NCBI GenBank assembly: GCA_937958665.1
Contig: CALGNM010000158.1
Span: forward strand, 1 to 9,848
Reading direction: 5' to 3'
DNA: 9,848 nt
From: an uncultured bacterium
Lineage (GTDB): Bacteria; Edwardsbacteria; AC1; EtOH8
Both the position numbers and the translations under genes were made by a program. Within the stretch, counting starts at the first letter, position 1. The number at the start of each line of letters is the position of its first letter. The notes beneath the pieces are model-generated. The model saw nothing but the letters and a program-made list of their open reading frames with translations. It was not told the DNA's origin and made no database searches. Shown here piece by piece: positions 6,135-9,848 of this stretch.

Positions 6135-6155
6135 TTCCAACCGGAAAATTAAATA
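6127..6155 (+). promoter_or_regulatory. Weak candidate promoter of rnpB
   Basis: TTGTTT (6127-6132) and TAAATA (6150-6155) are separated by 17 bp and sit directly before the rnpB 5' end, but each matches consensus at only about 3 of 6 positions and the start would fall very close to or just inside the RNA. The local AT-rich patch (6141-6159) supports a promoter in this spot without fixing the elements. Confidence 0.3.
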
Positions 6156-6159
6156 ATGT

Positions 6160-6548
6160 CCAGGGCCGGGCCGGGCGATCGCTTCCGCTTACGGCGGGAG
6201 AGGAAAGTCCGAGCTCCAGAGGGCAGGCAGCCCCGGGAATACCGGGGGGTCTCCCGTTAATTCGGGGGATACGGAAAGTGCCACAGAAAACATACCGCCC
6301 CGGCATGCCGGGGCAAGGGTGAAAAGGCGAGGTAAGAGCTCACCGCCCGGGGGGCAACTCCCGGGGCCAGGCAAACCCCTGCCGGAGCAAGACCAAATAG
6401 GTTCCGCCGTCCCGCTATCAGCGGTACAAGGACGGCCCGTCTGGAAGGCGGAACGGGTGGGTTGCTTGATCCCCCGGCAACGGGGGACCAGAGAGATGAT
6501 CGCCGTCCCCTAGCGGGACACAGAACTCGGCTTACAGGCCCGCCCTGG
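6160..6548 (+). ncRNA. rnpB: RNase P RNA, bacterial type A-like
   Basis: The catalytic RNA of RNase P, which removes 5' leaders from pre-tRNAs such as the tRNA-Val in this window. Hallmarks are GAGGAAAGTCC (6200-6210, P4 5' strand and CR-I), GGTAAGAGCTCACCGC (about 6331-6346, CR-IV region) and CAGAACTCGGCTTACAGGCC (6521-6540, CR-V and P4 3' strand). The terminal helix P1 closes the molecule: 6160-6172 pairs with 6537-6548 over 12 bp with one bulged C at 6167, which sets the ends used here. The length of 389 nt is typical of type A. Reading frames across this region, including one of 64 codons, are chance. It lies between the RNase HI and recJ genes with no obvious terminator on its 3' side. 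Confidence 0.97.
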
Positions 6549-6588
6549 ATCCAATACAGCCAACGACCAACCGATTTCGGAACAGCCC

Positions 6589-8292
6589 ATGGAAAAAAAA
6601 TGGATCTACCCCCCGGAGGGCGACCAGGAGGTCATCAAGCAGCTGGCGGTGGGCCTGGAGGTTTCCCCGCTGGTGGCCCGGCTGCTGCATGCCCGGGGGG
6701 TCAATACCTTGGAGGAGGCCCGGTTGTTCTGGGAGCCCCGGATGGAAGACCTGCACGACCCCTTCCTGCTGGAGGGCATGGAGCCGACCGTGGACCGTCT
6801 GGAGCGGGCCCTGAGGGACAAGGAAAAAATGATGGTGTTCGGCGACTACGACGTCGACGGCATCACCGGGACCGCCCTGGTGTGGCGGGCTCTGAACTCG
6901 CTGGGCGGGGAGGTGGGCTGGTATCTGCCCAACCGGGCCCGGGAAGGCTACGGCATCTCGGCCAGCGGGGTGGAGGAGGCCCACAGCCGCGGGGTGGGTT
7001 TGTTAGTTTCGGTGGACTGCGGGATCACCGCCCATGCCGAGGTGGAGTTGGCCGGCAGCCTGGGAATCGACTGCATCATCACCGACCACCATGAGCCCAA
7101 GGAAAGTCTGCCGAAGGCGGTGGCCGTGCTCAATCCCAAGCTGGCCGGCAGCCGCTATCCCTACCAGGAGCTGGCCGGGGTGGGGGTGGCCTACAAAATG
7201 CTCCAGGGGCTCTATGCCCGTTTGGGCCTGGAGGCGGAACAGCTTCAGGAGCATCTGGACCTGGTGGCCTTGGGCACCCTGGCCGACATCGTTCCCTTGA
7301 ACGGCGAGAACCGGGTGCTGGCCAAGTTCGGGCTGGAGAAGCTGCGCAGCAGCCGCAAGCCGGGGGTGCGGGCCCTGCTGGAGGTGACTGGCCTGACCGG
7401 CAAGCCGCTGGATTCCGGACAGATCGTCTTCATGCTGGCCCCCCGCATCAATGCGGTGGGGCGGATCGGCGAGGCCGGCGAGGCCCTGCGGTTGCTGATA
7501 ACCGAGAACCAGGACGAGGCCTTGGCCATCGCCCAGACCCTGGATCAGGAGAACCGCAAGCGCAAGGAGATCGACGACCAGATCCTGGCCGAGGCCATGG
7601 AGATGGTCAAGCGGCGCATCGATTTGGACGAGGAAATGGTGATTGTGCTGGAATCTGAAACCTGGCACCAGGGGGTGATTGGAATCGTGGCCTCCCGGTT
7701 GGTGGAGCAGTTCTACCGACCCACCGTGCTGATCGCGGTGGACGGCGACAAGGGCAAGGGATCGGCCCGCTCCATTCCGGCCTTCCATCTGCACGAGGCG
7801 CTCAAATCCTGCCAGGAGCATCTGCTGGGGTTCGGGGGGCACAAGTACGCCGCCGGGATGTCGATTGAGGCCGGCCGGATACCGGAGTTCCGCAAGAAGC
7901 TGAACCTGGTGGCCCGGGAGACCATGTCCCCCGAGGATCTGGTTCCCAACCAGGCCCTGGATGCAGTGGTGGACCTGGATGAGGTGGACATCGGCACCGC
8001 CCGCAGCTTCGCCCGGTTCGCCCCCTTCGGCCCGGGCAACCGCCATCCGGTGCTGGCCGCCCGGCAGCTGAGGGTGGTGGGCAGCCCCCAGATAGTGGGC
8101 CGCAACCATCTCAAGTTCAAGGTCAAGCAGAAGCAGCGGGTGTTTGACAGCATCGGCTTCTCCTTTGGCGACCGGCTGGAGGAGATCGAGGACCCCGACG
8201 CTTTGTTGGACATGGCCTTTGTGCTGGAGGAGAACGAGTGGCAGGGGCAGAAGAAGCTGCAACTGCGGCTGAAGGACATCAGGGTCCGTTGA
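6589..8292 (+). CDS. recJ: Single-stranded-DNA-specific exonuclease RecJ
   Basis: A 567-residue DHH-family nuclease of normal RecJ length that degrades single-stranded DNA 5' to 3' in RecF-pathway recombination and mismatch or base-excision repair. The DHH-domain motifs are intact: DYDVDG (86-91), DCG (143-145) and DHH within TDHHEP (166-168). The DHHA1-domain GGH motif is at 416-418 (GFGGHKYAAG), and the C-terminal OB-like region follows (about 460-567, with RFAPFGPGNRHP and GRNHLKFKV). ATG 6589 starts 40 bp after rnpB with no strong ribosome-binding site. No terminator is seen between rnpB and recJ, so read-through from the rnpB transcript is possible. The next gene follows after 22 bp. Confidence 0.96.
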   Translation: MEKKWIYPPEGDQEVIKQLAVGLEVSPLVARLLHARGVNTLEEARLFWEPRMEDLHDPFLLEGMEPTVDRLERALRDKEKMMVFGDYDVDGITGTALVWRALNSLGGEVGWYLPNRAREGYGISASGVEEAHSRGVGLLVSVDCGITAHAEVELAGSLGIDCIITDHHEPKESLPKAVAVLNPKLAGSRYPYQELAGVGVAYKMLQGLYARLGLEAEQLQEHLDLVALGTLADIVPLNGENRVLAKFGLEKLRSSRKPGVRALLEVTGLTGKPLDSGQIVFMLAPRINAVGRIGEAGEALRLLITENQDEALAIAQTLDQENRKRKEIDDQILAEAMEMVKRRIDLDEEMVIVLESETWHQGVIGIVASRLVEQFYRPTVLIAVDGDKGKGSARSIPAFHLHEALKSCQEHLLGFGGHKYAAGMSIEAGRIPEFRKKLNLVARETMSPEDLVPNQALDAVVDLDEVDIGTARSFARFAPFGPGNRHPVLAARQLRVVGSPQIVGRNHLKFKVKQKQRVFDSIGFSFGDRLEEIEDPDALLDMAFVLEENEWQGQKKLQLRLKDIRVR

Positions 8293-8314
8293 TGGCTGGG
8301 GAACGGAGTTGTCC

Positions 8315-9583
8315 ATGAGCCAGGGGCGGACGGTTTTGGCCAACGGCCTGACGGTGGTCAGTGAGGCCATCCCCTCGGTGCGCTCGGCGGCGGTGGGGCT
8401 GTGGGTGGCCCGGGGGTCGCGGGACGAGGCGCCCCGGGAGAACGGGCTGTGCCACCTGATAGAGCATCTGTCATTCAAGGGCACCGAGGGGCGCTCCGCC
8501 CGGGAAATAGCTGTGTTCCTGGAGTCGCTGGGCGGGCACCTGGAGGCCTTCACCTCCAAGGAGGAGACCTGCTATTACGCCCGGGTGCTGGACGAGCATC
8601 TGCCCCAGGCGGTGGACATTTTGGCCGACCTGGCGGCCCGGCCCCGTTTCAGCCCGTCCGATCTGGACAAGGAGCGCCGGGTCATTTTGGAGGAGATCAA
8701 GAGCGTCGAGGACACCCCCGACGACCTGATCCACGAGCTTTTCTCCCTGGCGGTGTTCGACGGCCATCCCTTGAGCTACCCCATCCTGGGCAGCCGCCTG
8801 AACTGCCGGCGCTTCCGGCTGGCCGACATCGAGGATTTCCGTCGCCGCCATTACCGGCCGGAGATCATGGTGCTGGCGGCGGCCGGAAGGGTGGACCACC
8901 GCCGGTTGGTGCGATTGGTTGAGCGTCATTTGGGCCTTTTTCCCCAGGGCCCGAAGGCTACCGTTCCAAAGAACCATCATCCGGGGCCTCCCCGTTTGGA
9001 GGCCCGCCGCAAGAAAACCTCCCAGGTCCATCTCTGCCTGGGAGCGGCCGGTTTACCCCGCCGCCATCCCGACAGGTTCCCATTGCTGGTGCTGAACACC
9101 ATCTTCGGCGGGGGCATGAGCTCCCGGCTGTTCCAGCGGATTCGGGAGGAGGAAGCCTTGGCCTATGCGGTCTATTCCTACGTCGACTTCTACCGGGATA
9201 CCGGGCTTTTCGGGCTCTATCTGGGGGTGGCGGCCGACCAGGCCGAGCGGGCGGCCCGGGAGGCCCTGGCCGAGCTGCGCCGGCTGGCTCATGATCCGCC
9301 CCGGGGCCGGGAGCTGGAGAATGCCCAGGCCCAGCTGAAGGGCCACCTGATGCTGGGGCTGGAGAGCACCACCAGCCGGATGATGCGGCTGGCCAAGATG
9401 GAGCTGAGCGGAGAGCCCTATCAGGACCTGGGTCAGACCATCGCCCGGATCGACGCCGTCCGGCCGGAGGACCTGCGGAGGGTGGCCCGGAGGCTGGCCC
9501 GGCCGGAAGGTCTGGCGGCAGCGGTGCTGGGGCCGGCCACCGGCTTGACCCTGGAACGGCTGCGGGACATGTTGGGCGGCTGA
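8315..9583 (+). CDS. M16 family zinc metallopeptidase (insulinase/processing-peptidase-like)
   Basis: A 422-residue single-chain M16B-type protein with two M16 domains. The inverted zinc motif HLIEH is at residues 47-51 and the third ligand is probably E127 (VILEEIKSVEDTPDD), 76 residues later, the spacing known for M16. In the second domain the typical segment FQRIREEEALAYAVYSYVDFYRDTG (about 275-298) carries the substrate-binding region. Bacterial homologues, often annotated as YmxG/PqqL-like or mitochondrial processing peptidase-like, degrade or process peptides; the natural substrate here is unknown. No signal peptide is apparent. ATG 8315 has GGAG 6 bp upstream. TTG 8309 in the same frame would overlap that site's spacing and is less likely. 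The gene lies 22 bp after recJ, likely in the same transcript. Confidence 0.93.
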   Translation: MSQGRTVLANGLTVVSEAIPSVRSAAVGLWVARGSRDEAPRENGLCHLIEHLSFKGTEGRSAREIAVFLESLGGHLEAFTSKEETCYYARVLDEHLPQAVDILADLAARPRFSPSDLDKERRVILEEIKSVEDTPDDLIHELFSLAVFDGHPLSYPILGSRLNCRRFRLADIEDFRRRHYRPEIMVLAAAGRVDHRRLVRLVERHLGLFPQGPKATVPKNHHPGPPRLEARRKKTSQVHLCLGAAGLPRRHPDRFPLLVLNTIFGGGMSSRLFQRIREEEALAYAVYSYVDFYRDTGLFGLYLGVAADQAERAAREALAELRRLAHDPPRGRELENAQAQLKGHLMLGLESTTSRMMRLAKMELSGEPYQDLGQTIARIDAVRPEDLRRVARRLARPEGLAAAVLGPATGLTLERLRDMLGG

Positions 9584-9611
9584 CCGGGTGTGAGGCTGGC
9601 AAAGGATTCAA

Positions 9612-9617
9612 TATAAT
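9612..9617 (+). promoter_or_regulatory. Candidate -10 box upstream of the aminotransferase gene
   Basis: A perfect TATAAT lies in an AT-rich patch within the 63-bp gap after the M16 gene, about 30 bp before the ATG at 9647. No good -35 hexamer is present 16-18 bp upstream, so it is either an activator-dependent promoter or chance in AT-rich DNA. Confidence 0.35.
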
Positions 9618-9646
9618 TATAAACAAGACTGCACGGGACAAGTATC

Positions 9647-9804
9647 ATGAACAAGGGAAAAAGATCCACCCTGGAAACCTCCCGCCGGGCCGGGGCCATG
9701 CAGGCCTCGCCCATTAGGCGTCTGGTGCCGCTGGCGGATGCCGCCAAGCATAGGGGCATCCACATCTATCACCTCAACATCGGCCAGCCGGACATCGCCA
9801 CCCC
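9647..9804 (+). CDS. Class I/II PLP-dependent aminotransferase, N-terminal fragment
   Basis: The first 52 complete codons of a gene cut off by adapter. The start ([18 protein letters not shown]) leads into [19 protein letters not shown] and [12 protein letters not shown], a strong match to the N-terminus of aspartate-aminotransferase-superfamily enzymes. There, NIGQPD lies ahead of the large PLP-binding domain. The pyridoxal-binding lysine and the rest of the fold, normally up to about 400 residues, are beyond the window, so substrate specificity cannot be judged. A GGGA 8 bp upstream could serve as ribosome-binding site. Codon 53 is split by the junction (two genuine bases, 9803-9804). Confidence 0.88.
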
Positions 9805-9848
9805 AGATCGGAAGAGCACACGTCTGAACTCCAGTCACCGAATACGAT
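9805..9848. other. Illumina read-2 / P7 adapter with index (non-biological)
   Basis: From AGATCGGAAGAGC onward this is the TruSeq-type read-2 adapter, ending in CAGTCAC at 9838. The last ten bases (CGAATACGAT) are consistent with an 8-nt index, CGAATACG, followed by the first two bases of the constant ATCTCG segment. The reverse strand translates to the well-known contaminant peptide [10 protein letters not shown], confirming the origin. Confidence 0.98.

Noticed and set aside
6319-6513. 64-codon plus-strand open frame
   Set aside because: It lies wholly inside the RNase P RNA and shows no protein similarity.
7003-8559. 518-codon open frame on the minus strand
   Set aside because: It is a shadow of recJ and the M16 gene caused by GC-rich third positions. 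It crosses the recJ stop, is rich in His/Gln/Gly low-complexity runs and has no recognisable domain.
8958-9641. 227-codon minus-strand open frame opposite the M16 gene
   Set aside because: Pro/Arg/Ser/Gly-dominated translation typical of antisense GC-rich DNA. The plus-strand M16 protein has clear catalytic motifs.
9617-9838. 73-codon minus-strand open frame
   Set aside because: Its first residues are translated adapter (contains [10 protein letters not shown]), and the rest is antisense to the aminotransferase start.

Overview
The window is a metagenome-style piece of bacterial chromosome with Illumina library adapter left at both ends: 1-44 is the P5/read-1 adapter and 9805-9848 is the read-2/P7 adapter plus index. 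Biological sequence therefore runs from 45 to 9804, and both outermost genes are cut by adapter. With adapters in library orientation on both sides and a length near 10 kb, this may be a synthetic long read or a contig that stopped in untrimmed reads. The DNA is GC-rich with short, AT-richer gaps. All genes lie on the + strand. A type-A-like RNase P RNA, FtsX and an M16 peptidase fit an uncultured, probably Gram-negative-type bacterium, but no gene here fixes the phylum.

Left block (45-3238): the C-terminal part of a zinc metallopeptidase resembling family M3, then folC (folate polyglutamylation), a small HD-domain protein and a gamma-class carbonic anhydrase-like protein. They are closely spaced and probably co-transcribed at least in part. 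An AT-rich gap of 138 bp separates them from ftsX, which here lacks its usual ftsE partner immediately upstream.

Middle block (4259-4746): a consensus promoter drives a complete tRNA-Val(GAC) with encoded CCA, closed by a 36-bp perfect palindrome that acts as its terminator. About 300 bp without a protein gene follows. It holds dyads, a short direct repeat, a second near-consensus promoter and a structured leader ending in a textbook intrinsic terminator just before the next ribosome-binding site. This leader is the least explained and most interesting part of the window.

Right block (4747-9804): a COG1579-type coiled-coil/zinc-ribbon protein overlaps by ATGA with an RNase HI-family protein that has an extra N-terminal domain. 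Then come rnpB (RNase P RNA), recJ (single-strand exonuclease), an M16 zinc peptidase and the first 52 codons of a class I/II aminotransferase. Much of this block concerns RNA and DNA processing. I see no mobile elements, CRISPR arrays, toxin-antitoxin modules or defence genes. The content is mostly housekeeping.
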